From NCBI GenBank assembly GCA_945868505.1, contig CAMBLO010000024.1, forward strand, positions 1 through 38,524: DNA of 38,524 nt, in the 5' to 3' direction. Below, piece after piece: positions 15,289 through 22,528 of this stretch. This stretch comes from an uncultured Clostridia bacterium (lineage in GTDB: Bacteria > Bacillota > Clostridia > Lachnospirales > Anaerotignaceae). The number at the start of each line of letters is the position of its first letter. Positions within the stretch are counted from its first letter, which is position 1. Below the pieces are notes generated by a model. It made no database searches. It was not told the origin of the DNA and saw only the letters and a program-made list of their open reading frames with translations. The position numbers and the translations under genes were made by a program.

Positions 15289-15768
15289 ATGAATGGCATC
15301 GAAGCATTGAAAGCAAAATTTGCAGATATCGAAGTGAAACCCAACGCAAGAACCATGGAGGAAGTGGAACAGTACATCATTGACAAATGGGGTGCATTCC
15401 GCGTAAAAATCACAGAAACAGAATTGATGGCCCATTACAAAGCAGCTTGTGAATTTGCAACAATGATGGGACGGGACGCAACCAATATGCAGGATGATAT
15501 CAGAAGATACCGCCTGCCCAATACCAATAAAATCCATGTGGTTCTGGGTATGAATTCCGAATATATGACAGCGGAAAACGGCATGAAATATTATCAGGCA
15601 TTGTGCCTCATCAAAGGCCTGACCCAGGAGGATATTGATACAAAGAACGAAAGATGGCTGCAGTATATGCTGCTGCTGGATATGGCGAAGGACTGGGAAG
15701 AAAAAGACCAGATTTTCTTAGCAGAACAGGAAGCCATGCTGAAAGAAAGAGGGGTAGAGGTTGAATGA
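15289..15768 (+). CDS. Uncharacterised conserved-looking protein upstream of era
   Basis: 159-residue acidic, mostly helical soluble protein that I do not recognise. It has MEEVEQYIIDKWGAFRVKITETELMAHY, a central FATMMGRDATNMQDDIRRYRLP and a charged end (EEKDQIFLAEQEAMLKERG). No membrane segment, cysteine motif or nucleotide site is visible. The ATG at 15289 follows TTAGGAGGAAAGAAAC, a strong ribosome site. Its stop overlaps the era start (ATGA), which implies coupled translation and real expression. Codon use is like its neighbours. Function unknown. Confidence 0.85.
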   Translation: MNGIEALKAKFADIEVKPNARTMEEVEQYIIDKWGAFRVKITETELMAHYKAACEFATMMGRDATNMQDDIRRYRLPNTNKIHVVLGMNSEYMTAENGMKYYQALCLIKGLTQEDIDTKNERWLQYMLLLDMAKDWEEKDQIFLAEQEAMLKERGVEVE

Positions 15769-16667
15769 AAAAATTTCACTCCGGTTTTGTTTCCCTTGTG
15801 GGCAGACCAAACGTGGGCAAATCCACACTAATGAACTGCCTGATTGGGGAAAAAATCGCCATTACTTCCCATAAACCTCAGACCACAAGAAATAAGATCA
15901 CATCTATCCTGACAAAGGATGACTTCCAGTGTGTATTCTTGGATACTCCCGGCATCCATAAGCCAAAGTCCAAGCTGGGGGAATATATGGTACGCTCCGC
16001 GGAAACGACCTTTAATGAGGTGGATTTGGTTTTGATGCTGATTGAACCTACCACAGAGGTTCAGCCTATGGATCAGTATGTGCTGGATCGCCTGAAAAAC
16101 GTAAAAACCCCTGTTGTACTGGTCATCAATAAAATCGACACTGTGGAACGGGATTCCCTGCTGGAGGTTATTTCTGTATACAACAAACTGTATGATTTTG
16201 CGGATGTGGTGCCCATTTCTGCCATGCGGGACAGAAATACAGGAGAGCTTTTAGAGGTCATCAAAAAATACCTGCCGGAAGGCCCTCAGTATTTCCCCGG
16301 GGATATGGTGACAGACCAGCCGGAACGGCAGATTGCGGCGGAGATTATTCGGGAAAAGGCGTTGTATCTCTTGCAGGATGAAGTGCCCCATGGCATTGCT
16401 GTGGAGATCATGTCCATGAAGAAACGACCCGATCAGGATATGGTAGACGTGCAGGCGACCATTTACTGCGAGCGGGATTCCCATAAGGGCATTATCATCG
16501 GCAAGCAAGGCTCTATGCTGAAACGGATTGGGTCTACAGCCAGATATGACATGCAAAGATTGCTGGGCTCGCCTATTTATTTACAGCTTTGGGTGAAGGT
16601 GAAGAAGGACTGGCGGGACAGCGATTTCCTGTTGAAGAACTTCGGCTACGACAAGAAAAACATCTGA
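15765..16667 (+). CDS. era: GTPase Era
   Basis: 300-residue GTPase that binds the 3' end of 16S rRNA and helps assemble the 30S subunit. G1 GRPNVGKST at residues 13-21, G2 in PQTTRNKI, G3 DTPGIHKPKSKLGEYM and G4 NKID are present. The C-terminal KH domain has GIIIGKQGSMLKRIG. Length is normal. The ATG overlaps the previous stop as ATGA. Era and YbeY work on the same rRNA end, and both sit in this cluster. A full palindrome-chain repeat begins 5 bp after the stop. Confidence 0.98.
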   Translation: MKKFHSGFVSLVGRPNVGKSTLMNCLIGEKIAITSHKPQTTRNKITSILTKDDFQCVFLDTPGIHKPKSKLGEYMVRSAETTFNEVDLVLMLIEPTTEVQPMDQYVLDRLKNVKTPVVLVINKIDTVERDSLLEVISVYNKLYDFADVVPISAMRDRNTGELLEVIKKYLPEGPQYFPGDMVTDQPERQIAAEIIREKALYLLQDEVPHGIAVEIMSMKKRPDQDMVDVQATIYCERDSHKGIIIGKQGSMLKRIGSTARYDMQRLLGSPIYLQLWVKVKKDWRDSDFLLKNFGYDKKNI

Positions 16668-16671
16668 TTTC

Positions 16672-16810
16672 GTGAGGCTCTGCCTCACACTCCGCCAAGG
16701 GAGTCACTCCCTTGGAACCCGATACCGCAGAACCATGTACATGGTTCTGCAAATGGGGGTACAGGGGAATCATTCCCCTGTCAGGGTCTGGGACAGCGTC
16801 CCAGGGTTTT
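16672..16810 (+). repeat. Palindrome-chain repeat, full five-hairpin copy B
   Basis: Hairpins at 16672-16688 (GTGAGGC/GCCTCAC), 16696-16714 (CAAGGGA/TCCCTTG), 16727-16750 (central, GCAGAACCATG/CATGGTTCTGC), 16761-16781 (ACAGGGGAAT/ATTCCCCTGT) and 16789-16803 (TGGGACAGCGTCCCA), then GGTTTT. The first two read as the reverse complement of the last two in layout, giving a symmetric unit. Confidence 0.8.
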
Positions 16811-16880
16811 GGAAGGATTTTTACAGTATGGCTTGGGCGTTTTCTTCACATCCTATCCCCATGAAAGGGGATGGATTGGC

Positions 16881-17030
16881 ATGAGCGAACAGGAACGGGC
16901 ATACTGGCAGCAATTTTTGCAGACAGGGCAGGTGGCGGACTATCTGCGCTATCGTAAATACTTGGCGGAGCAGGCGGAAAACCCCCGCCGCCGTATAGAA
17001 GAAGCATCCAGATACAAGAAGTTTTATTAA
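16881..17030 (+). CDS. YqzL-like small protein between era and recO
   Basis: 49-residue protein MSEQERAYWQQFLQTGQV..., ending in an Arg-rich helix (PRRRIEEASRYKKFY). Bacillus has the 47-residue YqzL at the same place, and the shared pattern W-x2-F-x-TG-x-V-x2-YL suggests the same family; its function is unknown. The ATG at 16881 follows AAAGGGGATGGATTGGC. An upstream in-frame ATG (16809) would add residues coded by the edge of repeat copy B and is rejected. A hairpin (ATCC/ATCCCC with GGGGAT/GGAT, about 16850-16876) overlaps the ribosome site and could dampen translation. The gene ends 27 bp before recO. Confidence 0.72.
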   Translation: MSEQERAYWQQFLQTGQVADYLRYRKYLAEQAENPRRRIEEASRYKKFY

Positions 17031-17057
17031 GATATTAAAATTGATACGAGGTCGGCT

Positions 17058-17780
17058 ATGGGAACAGAAAAGCTGCGGGGCATTGTTATACGGGAACAGG
17101 TGAAAGGCGAGAGCAACAAGCAAATCGTCCTTCTGGCGAAGGGCTTGGGGCGTGTGGTGCTTTCCGCCCGTGGTGCGCGCAATGCAAAAAGCAGACTTTT
17201 GGCGGCAACGCAGCTGTTCTGCTATGCCGATTTTGTTGTTTATGAGGGCAGCGGCTTCTATTCCATTACGCAGGCGGAGCTGCTGAACAGCTTTTACGGT
17301 CTGCGGATGGATATCGATAAATTTTCCGAAGCCATGTATCTGGCGGAGCTGACAGATCGCTGCTGCCCTGCGGGCATGGAGCAGGATGGAGTGCTGGAGC
17401 TGCTGTATTATGCCTTTCTCGTCATGGATAAGGGTACGCTGCCGCCGAAGCTGGTCTCCCGCATTTTTGAACTGAAGCTATTGCAGATTTCTGGGCTTTT
17501 CGCCCCGGAGGAATGCAATATCTGCGGCAAAAGCGAGGATAATCTCTACTTCGACGGCAGAACAGGGGCGTTCTACTGCGCCGCCCATCGCACTCCAAAC
17601 AGCATTTTTGTTTATGATGCCGTGCGGAAGGCTTTTGCCCATGTCTTAGAGAAGGAGGGCAAGGCTGTTTTCGGCTTCAACCTGTCCGAAGAAGCTTTGG
17701 AGCAGATGACCGTTATCCTGCGGAATTACATGGATATACATATGGACCTCAGGCTAAAAACCCGCGATTTTTTTGCATAG
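17058..17780 (+). CDS. recO: DNA repair protein RecO
   Basis: 240-residue mediator that loads RecA on SSB-coated DNA in the RecFOR pathway. The N-terminal OB fold starts LRGIVIREQVKGESNKQIVLLAKGLGRVVLSARGAR. A helical domain follows, with a zinc site: CNICG near residue 158 and FYCAAH near 176. Length is normal. The ATG at 17058 has a weak site (GAGGTCGGCT). era-yqzL-recO order matches Bacillus. Followed by the glyS T-box leader with its own promoter, so the long operon probably ends here. Confidence 0.94.
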   Translation: MGTEKLRGIVIREQVKGESNKQIVLLAKGLGRVVLSARGARNAKSRLLAATQLFCYADFVVYEGSGFYSITQAELLNSFYGLRMDIDKFSEAMYLAELTDRCCPAGMEQDGVLELLYYAFLVMDKGTLPPKLVSRIFELKLLQISGLFAPEECNICGKSEDNLYFDGRTGAFYCAAHRTPNSIFVYDAVRKAFAHVLEKEGKAVFGFNLSEEALEQMTVILRNYMDIHMDLRLKTRDFFA

Positions 17781-17861
17781 CCACTGAAATCCTGTTCATG
17801 TTTTGTGGAAATCTGTGCGCCGCTGAAAGAAAATGTGCGGAAAATAGTGCAAGATTTCCCC

Positions 17862-17890
17862 TTGACTTTGGTATCAGAAAGCGTTATCAT
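17862..17890 (+). promoter_or_regulatory. Sigma-A promoter of the glyS T-box transcript
   Basis: TTGACT at 17862-17867, 17 nt spacer, TATCAT at 17885-17890, just before the T-box leader. Confidence 0.8.
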
Positions 17891-17894
17891 AGGT

Positions 17895-18120
17895 CTCAAC
17901 TTCATAATGACTGCGTTGAAGAAGAGGAGTATCTGCGGAAGATTTTCAGAGAGCCATCGGTCGGTGCGAGGTGGCAGTCGGAACCAGAGAAAGGCACTTT
18001 GGAGCAGTATTCACAAGAGAGGGCCGGTGCAACCAGTATCGGTCAACGAGGGTGGAACCGCGGAAGAATTTTAGAGCTTTCGTCCCTTGCTTTTACGGCA
18101 AGAGATGAAAGCTTTTTTAT
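17895..18120 (+). promoter_or_regulatory. T-box riboswitch, glycine specifier GGC
   Basis: Leader that senses uncharged tRNA-Gly and controls glyS by transcription antitermination. Stem I features: AGTA bulge (GAGGAGTATCTG), distal CAGAGAGCC and GGTCGGTGCGAGG. The specifier GGC (17993-17995) directly precedes ACTTTGGAGCAG, the usual position. T-box core AGGGTGGAACCGCGG is at 18049-18063, with the TGGA bulge complementary to the tRNA 3' end. Terminator: AGCTTTCGTCCCTTGC (18075-18090) pairs with GCAAGAGATGAAAGCT, then a T-run (18113-18118). The specifier agrees with the downstream synthetase. Confidence 0.95.
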
Positions 18121-18143
18121 TATTCGTCCCTTGCAAATATTTT

Positions 18144-18227
18144 GAAATCAAACGTAGTTTGATTTCGTGTATCGGGTCAAGGGTCTGAGACCCTTGCAGG
18201 GTGTGGGACAGCGTCCCACGGTTTTAA
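18144..18227 (+). repeat. Palindrome-chain repeat, half copy E in glyS leader
   Basis: Hairpins GAAATCAAAC-GTA-GTTTGATTTC (18144-18166), CAAGGGTC...GACCCTTG (18178-18196) and GTGGGACAGCGTCCCAC (18203-18219), then GGTTTTAA. Lies between the T-box terminator and the glyS ribosome site, so it is part of the antiterminated mRNA. Confidence 0.8.
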
Positions 18228-18244
18228 ATAAGGAGGAATTTCAA

Positions 18245-19633
18245 ATGGCAGTAGAATCTATGGAAAAAATCGTAGCATTGGCAAAAAACAGAGGCTTTGT
18301 ATACCCTGGCTCCGAAATTTACGGCGGTCTGGCAAATACATGGGATTACGGCCCTCTGGGTGTGGAACTGAAAAACAACATGAAAAAAGCATGGTGGAAA
18401 AAATTCATTCAGGAAAACCCCATGAACGTTGGTGTTGACTGCGCCATCCTGATGAACCCCCAGACATGGGTAGCTTCCGGTCACGTTGGCGGTTTCAGCG
18501 ACCCTCTGATGGACTGTAAGGAATGTAAGGAACGTTTCCGTGCTGATAAGCTGATTGAGGACCACATGAAAGAACACGATATGCCTGAAGTGGTTGTAGA
18601 CGGCTGGAGCAACGAAGAAATGAAGAAATTCGTGGACGATAATCAAGTTGCCTGCCCTTCCTGTGGCGCTCATAACTTCACAGATATCCGTCAGTTCAAC
18701 CTGATGTTCAAAACCTTCCAGGGCGTTACAGAGGATGCGAAAAACCAGATTTATCTGCGTCCCGAAACAGCACAGGGTATCTTCGTAAACTTCAAAAACG
18801 TACAGAGAACATCCAGAAAGAAACTGCCCTTCGGTATCGGTCAGATCGGTAAATCTTTCCGTAATGAAATCACACCCGGTAACTTCACATTCCGTACCAG
18901 AGAATTTGAACAGATGGAACTGGAATTCTTCTGCGAACCCGGCACTGATCTGGAATGGCTGGATTACTGGAGAAAATACTGCAAAGACTTCCTGCTGCAC
19001 CTGAACATGACAGAAGAAAATATCAGAATGAGAGACCACTCTCCTGAAGAACTGTCTCACTACAGCAAAGGTACAACAGATATCGAATACAAATTCCCCT
19101 TCGGCTGGGGCGAACTGTGGGGCATTGCAGACAGAACAGATTATGACCTGACATGCCACCAGAACACAAGCGGCCAGGATATGACATATTTTGATCAGGA
19201 AAAGAACGAAAAATATGTACCTTACTGCATCGAACCTTCCGTTGGTGCAGACCGTGTAACACTGGCGTTCCTGTGTGATGCTTATGATGAAGAAGAAGTG
19301 GGCGAAGGCGATGTAAGAACCGTTCTGCATTTCCATCCCGCACTGGCACCTGTGAAAGCAGCGATCCTGCCTCTGAGCAAAAAGCTGGCTGCACAGGCAC
19401 AGGAAGTATACGCAATGATCGCAAAAGAATTCAACTGCGATTACGATGATGCCGGTTCCATCGGTAAACGTTACAGAAGACAGGACGAGGTTGGTACTCC
19501 TTTCTGCATCACATACGACTTCGATTCCGTAGAAGACAAGTGTGTAACCGTTCGTGACAGAGACACAATGGAACAGGTAAGAATGCCCATCGCTGATCTG
19601 GTATCTTACCTGAAAGAAAAAATGGAATTTTAA
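18245..19633 (+). CDS. glyS: Glycyl-tRNA synthetase, single-chain alpha2 type
   Basis: 462-residue class II synthetase that charges tRNA-Gly; the homodimeric form, not the GlyQ/GlyS two-subunit form of Bacillus. Seen in [26 protein letters not shown], the catalytic [14 protein letters not shown], motif 2 [21 protein letters not shown] and motif 3 [10 protein letters not shown]. Cys pairs CKECK and CPSC in the insertion may bind zinc. The C-terminal anticodon-binding domain begins at [16 protein letters not shown]. The ATG at 18245 follows ATAAGGAGGAATTTCAA. An in-frame ATG at 18167 would translate repeat copy E and is rejected. Regulated by the T-box upstream. Confidence 0.97.
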   Translation: MAVESMEKIVALAKNRGFVYPGSEIYGGLANTWDYGPLGVELKNNMKKAWWKKFIQENPMNVGVDCAILMNPQTWVASGHVGGFSDPLMDCKECKERFRADKLIEDHMKEHDMPEVVVDGWSNEEMKKFVDDNQVACPSCGAHNFTDIRQFNLMFKTFQGVTEDAKNQIYLRPETAQGIFVNFKNVQRTSRKKLPFGIGQIGKSFRNEITPGNFTFRTREFEQMELEFFCEPGTDLEWLDYWRKYCKDFLLHLNMTEENIRMRDHSPEELSHYSKGTTDIEYKFPFGWGELWGIADRTDYDLTCHQNTSGQDMTYFDQEKNEKYVPYCIEPSVGADRVTLAFLCDAYDEEEVGEGDVRTVLHFHPALAPVKAAILPLSKKLAAQAQEVYAMIAKEFNCDYDDAGSIGKRYRRQDEVGTPFCITYDFDSVEDKCVTVRDRDTMEQVRMPIADLVSYLKEKMEF

Positions 19634-19709
19634 GACCGTGGGGTTCCACCCCACTGCCCCGCTGGGGTATGATACCCCAGACCCCCATTTGCAAAAACTA
19701 CGTTTTTGC
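19630..19709 (-). repeat. Palindrome-chain repeat, half copy D
   Basis: Begins TTAAGACC, overlapping the glyS TAA. Hairpins TGGGGTTCCACCCCA, CTGGGGTAT...CCCCAG and central GCAAAAAC-TAC-GTTTTTGC, with linker ACCCCCATTT. Reverse-complemented, the order and the AAATGGGGGT linker match copy B's right half while stem sequences differ. Confidence 0.8.
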
Positions 19710-19731
19710 GGAAATCATATAAGAAAAGCTG

Positions 19732-19766
19732 AAAAAGGCTTGGGATTGCTCCCAAGTCTTTTTTGC
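19732..19766 (+). terminator. Terminator after glyS
   Basis: Stem AAAGGCTTGGGA / TCCCAAGTCTTT (arms 19734-19745 and 19750-19761) with a TTGC loop, followed by more T. Separates glyS from the next gene. Confidence 0.8.
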
Positions 19767-19770
19767 GCCG

Positions 19771-19832
19771 CAGGCAAATAAGGGTGCAGGGAAATTATTT
19801 CCCTGCCAGGGTTTGGGACAGCGTCCCAAAGA
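19771..19832 (+). repeat. Palindrome-chain repeat, right-half copy F
   Basis: Linker AAATAAGGGTG, hairpin CAGGGAAATTATTTCCCTG (19787-19805), spacer, hairpin TTTGGGACAGCGTCCCAAA (19812-19830). Matches the last two hairpins of copies B and E; the central hairpin is missing. Confidence 0.75.
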
Positions 19833-19862
19833 TATGATATAATGGGAAACGAGGTGAAAAAT

Positions 19863-20537
19863 ATGAAAAGATTTGAAGGCTTTTTGCCGGAAACCATAGA
19901 TTTCCTTTGGGAACTGAGAATGAACAACAGCAAGGAATGGATGGACCAGAACCGGGATCGCTACAAAGCAGTGTTGAAAGACCCCTTCGATAAATTCGCG
20001 GCAGACTTGGCGGAGCTGAGCCCCCTGTTCTGCGGGAAAAAGATGAAATACTCCGTTTCCCGCATCAACAGAGATATCCGCTATAGCAAGGATAAAAGCC
20101 CTTATCGTTCCTGCCGCTGGGCGGTGTTGTATGATGAAAAGCTCCGTGGAACGGAATGGAAGCTGCGCCCCACCTTCTATTTTGAATTGCAGCCGGAGGG
20201 CTTCATCCATGGGCTGGGTATGTGGTGCGCCAAACCTGCTTTCCTGACAGCATACCGCAAAAAGATTGACAGCAACCCTGCGGCTTTCCTGCGGATCGCC
20301 AAAAAGGTGGAAAAAGACCCCTTGTTCCGACTGGAAGGGGAGGACTATAAAAAGATTAAGAATGAAACCCTTGACCCGTTGGCACAAAGCTGGTATCAGA
20401 AAAAGGATATCGTCATCTGTACCAGAAGCGGCATGGAGGATATCCTCTTTACCCCCCAACTGCCCCAATATCTGGCGGAGGAATGGAGCAGGCTGAAAGG
20501 GCTATACACATTTTTGGAAGAGATCGAAGCGGAATAA
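19863..20537 (+). CDS. DUF2461 family protein
   Basis: 224-residue cytoplasmic protein of the DUF2461 (TIGR02453) family, function unknown. Recognised from FEGFLPETIDFLWELRMNNSKEWMDQNRDRYK near the start, then RINRDIRYSKDKSPYRSC and the beta-rich FYFELQPEGFIHGLGMW core. Length is typical. The ATG at 19863 follows AACGAGGTGAAAAAT, and an in-frame ATG at 19842 is upstream of this site. It stands alone between two terminators. A TATAAT within GATATGATATAATGGG (about 19832-19846) is a candidate -10 overlapping the end of repeat copy F. Confidence 0.93.
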   Translation: MKRFEGFLPETIDFLWELRMNNSKEWMDQNRDRYKAVLKDPFDKFAADLAELSPLFCGKKMKYSVSRINRDIRYSKDKSPYRSCRWAVLYDEKLRGTEWKLRPTFYFELQPEGFIHGLGMWCAKPAFLTAYRKKIDSNPAAFLRIAKKVEKDPLFRLEGEDYKKIKNETLDPLAQSWYQKKDIVICTRSGMEDILFTPQLPQYLAEEWSRLKGLYTFLEEIEAE

Positions 20538-20543
20538 AAAAAG

Positions 20544-20578
20544 AACCCCCTGTACTGGAAAGTGCAGGGGGTTTTTTT
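20544..20578. terminator. Shared terminator of convergent genes
   Basis: AACCCCCTG (20544-20552) / CAGGGGGTT (20565-20573) with an inner ACT-GGAA-AGT, A-rich on the left and T-rich on the right. Works for the plus-strand DUF2461 gene and the minus-strand transporter. Confidence 0.85.
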
Positions 20579-21260
20579 AGTTGAGCTTTTTTGCAAGATA
20601 AACAAAGGGTGTATCCGCCAGACTGGTCACGATAAAAATGACATAACTGGAAACGCAGATGCTGAGCAGTGTTTCCAGATCATAGGTGCCCAGAAAAGCC
20701 CCGAAGGTATAAAGAACTGTATTCAAAAGCTGGGAAACCAGAGTGGAGCCATTGTTTCGCAGCCATAAGAAGCTGTCCTTATCGCCAAATTTCTTTTGGG
20801 TGAAGGCCCACCATTTATGGTATGCCCATACATCGAATTTCTGACAGATGGCATAGACCAGAAAGCTTGCCAGCATCAGCCTTGGGGTGTTGGAAAAGAT
20901 GGCATAGATGCTTTCCGATGCCCAGTCATTGGCCGCAGGAGTATACAGGAACCAGGACTGGGAGATAAAAATAAAGGCGATGGAAGCGGCAATGCCGATA
21001 TTTACGGCTTTGTTGGCTTCTTCTTTGCCGTGCAGTTCGCTCAGGATATCGGTGACAAGAAAATTGGAGGCAAAGAGGACATTGCCCAAGGTCTGATCCA
21101 TGCCGAAGGCATGAATGAGGATCAGCACTTCGATATTGGCGGTGATGGTGGCCATGGCAGTCCAGACGTGCAGCCCTGTTTTCCCGAAAATCTTATAAAA
21201 CACCAGAACGCTGCTGAAGGTCAGCAGCAGCGTCAGGATCAGGAGCAATTCGTTAGGCAT
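20577..21260 (-). CDS. yhhQ: Queuosine precursor transporter, YhhQ/VUT family
   Basis: About 227-residue membrane protein (PF02592) importing queuosine precursors such as preQ1 or preQ0. Six or so membrane helices are visible. The family core is in ITANIEVLILIHAFGMDQTLGNVLFASNFLVTDILSELHGKEEANKAVNIG, including TDILSE. Further family motifs are WYTPAAND-like FLYTPAANDW, FDVWAYHKWW and WLRNNGSTLVSQLLNTVLYT. The ATG at 21260 overlaps the upstream enzyme's stop (ATGCCTAA) and is preceded by GGCGGTGAAG; a GTG at 21269 is the alternative. It is second in a preQ1-riboswitch operon with a radical SAM gene, which supports the substrate. Confidence 0.93.
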   Translation of the reverse strand: MPNELLLILTLLLTFSSVLVFYKIFGKTGLHVWTAMATITANIEVLILIHAFGMDQTLGNVLFASNFLVTDILSELHGKEEANKAVNIGIAASIAFIFISQSWFLYTPAANDWASESIYAIFSNTPRLMLASFLVYAICQKFDVWAYHKWWAFTQKKFGDKDSFLWLRNNGSTLVSQLLNTVLYTFGAFLGTYDLETLLSICVSSYVIFIVTSLADTPFVYLAKKLN

Positions 21261-21978
21261 TTTCTTCACCGCCTACTCCAAAATCGGTGTTGTTCAGCAG
21301 GATATCCACTCTGGGGTCATCCTTATATTGGTCGTAAAGATTTTCTTTGAACAGACGAATCACAGCTTCATCGGGAACGACGGTGGTGGTATTTGGCACC
21401 ATGATATTGACGCAGACTCGCTCAAAATGGGCAAGACCTGTTTCGATATCCCGCCGCATGGAATCTACGGTCTGCCCGGTAATGCCGAAAAGCAGACAGA
21501 CTTCATCGCAGTAGGCTACGATATCCTCTGCTGTGGCGTGGGGCATCCCTTTTTGGAAGACGGTTTCCCGAAAGGCTTCGTCGAAGGTTTCTACGCCGAT
21601 TTTTACTTTTACCGTGGTGCCGATCTCGTCGAAAAAGCCCCGCAGTTCTTGGATTTTTCTGCGATATATCCAGTGGGTCTCAAAATGGATGGTATGGATG
21701 GCTTTTTCTTTGCATTTTTTGCGGATGGCGTCCATGGTATTGGCGTCCAGTTCGCAAAAGCTGCCGGAATTGATGACCTCCAGATGATGATATTTGCCGG
21801 TCACTTTTTCAATTTCCGCCAGATTGATTTTGAAATTTTCTGCTTCGTCTAAAGAAGCATCCAAATGATAATCGCAGAAGGTGCAGCGTTTCCAGGCGCA
21901 GCCTCTCCCACGGAGCATGAGGATTTCTCTTGGATTTTTTTCTTCAATGATACTGTAACGGATGGGGTTTTCTGCCAT
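21253..21978 (-). CDS. Radical SAM enzyme, probable queuine lyase-like (QueL) salvage enzyme
   Basis: 241-residue radical SAM enzyme. The cluster motif is GCAWKRCTFCDYH: Cys27, Cys32, Cys35, a Cx4Cx2C spacing instead of the usual Cx3Cx2C. HLEVINSGSFCELD and KIGVETFDEAFRETVF fit the barrel. Known work on gut Clostridia describes a radical SAM subgroup (QueL) that makes preQ1 from queuine. Position behind a preQ1 riboswitch and before YhhQ suggests that role; it is inference. QueE is less likely because no QueC/QueD neighbours are present and its Cys spacing differs. The start ATG at 21978 follows AAAGGAGACTTACT; the open frame continues upstream through the riboswitch but has no ribosome site there. 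Confidence 0.8.
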   Translation of the reverse strand: MAENPIRYSIIEEKNPREILMLRGRGCAWKRCTFCDYHLDASLDEAENFKINLAEIEKVTGKYHHLEVINSGSFCELDANTMDAIRKKCKEKAIHTIHFETHWIYRRKIQELRGFFDEIGTTVKVKIGVETFDEAFRETVFQKGMPHATAEDIVAYCDEVCLLFGITGQTVDSMRRDIETGLAHFERVCVNIMVPNTTTVVPDEAVIRLFKENLYDQYKDDPRVDILLNNTDFGVGGEENA

Positions 21979-22011
21979 AGTAAGTCTCCTTTCATAGAAA
22001 GGGAACCAAAC

Positions 22012-22107
22012 AAAAAAGGCACACCAAAATAGGGTGCCGAAAATACAGACGGATTGCGTTGTTGGGTCCCTAGTTTTGTTTATAGACAGGATGGTTTCGA
22101 ACTGTCT
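22012..22107 (-). promoter_or_regulatory. preQ1-I riboswitch with terminator
   Basis: On the minus strand: P1 AGACAG (22107-22102), 12-nt loop TTCGAAACCATC, CTGTCT (22089-22084), then A-rich tail ATAAACAAAACTAGG (22083-22069). This matches the preQ1-I pseudoknot plan, closely like the Thermoanaerobacter example with AACAAAACAAGG. About 30 nt further is a terminator hairpin (GGCACC...GGTGTGCC, 22038-22018) followed by T6. Ligand binding should switch off the radical SAM/YhhQ operon. Confidence 0.85.
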
Positions 22108-22146
22108 GGTTGCAAAGTCCCGCAAGGGGATTTTTAAACCAGAAGC

Positions 22147-22175
22147 ATTATAGCAGAAGTTAGGAGGGAGTGCAA
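22147..22175 (-). promoter_or_regulatory. Sigma-A promoter of the queuosine salvage operon
   Basis: On the minus strand TTGCAC (22175-22170), 17 nt, TATAAT (22152-22147); the riboswitch begins about 40 nt downstream. Confidence 0.8.
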
Positions 22176-22196
22176 GGGGGAAAGAGGATGGGACTG

Positions 22197-22283
22197 AAAT
22201 TCAAATTCTCGAAAACCCAATTCCACAGCCTTGCGCCAGCCGGGCGAAAATGGCGGTCAGGCAAACTTGGTGCCCGCCCGTTT
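22197..22283 (-). repeat. ~80-bp repeat unit, left copy (inverted relative to 23278-23436)
   Basis: Reverse complement contains TTTGCCTGACCGCCATTTTC, then GCCCGGCTGGCGCAA and GGCTGTGGAATTGGG, which reappear with few changes at 23285-23341 on the plus strand. Together they form an inverted repeat about 1.1 kb apart around the XRE locus. Confidence 0.75.
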
Positions 22284-22316
22284 GGAACTGTTTCGGCAAA
22301 ACACAGAAGCTCTTCT

Positions 22317-22459
22317 TTACTTTTTGCGCACAAAAAGTAACAAAAAGCCAAATGGTCGCTACGCCCCTAGGCGGCAAGCCGCCATAGAACCCCCTCAAAG
22401 TTCCCGGACCCTCCGTAGGATTCAAGGGGAGGGATGTTCCCCTCGAAACATCCCTCCCC
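22317..22459. repeat. Cluster of three strong hairpins, non-coding
   Basis: TTACTTTTTG-CGCA-CAAAAAGTAA (22317-22340), GGCGGC-AA-GCCGCC (22370-22383) and a 13-bp stem GGGGAGGGATGTT / AACATCCCTCCCC (22426-22459). An open frame crosses this stretch but has no ribosome site and follows the palindromes. The 550 bp between the radical SAM gene and the Cys-rich gene otherwise hold the riboswitch and the repeat unit. Confidence 0.65.
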
Positions 22460-22528
22460 ACAAGCCCATTCGGCAGTATGAAGTGCCTTTCCGGCAAGGT
22501 TCGCTCTCCATATTGAAAGGCTGTCTTT

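Noticed and set aside
18224..19654. 476-codon open frame on the minus strand opposite glyS
   Set aside because: Antisense to an unmistakable synthetase; composition is not protein-like and there is no ribosome site.
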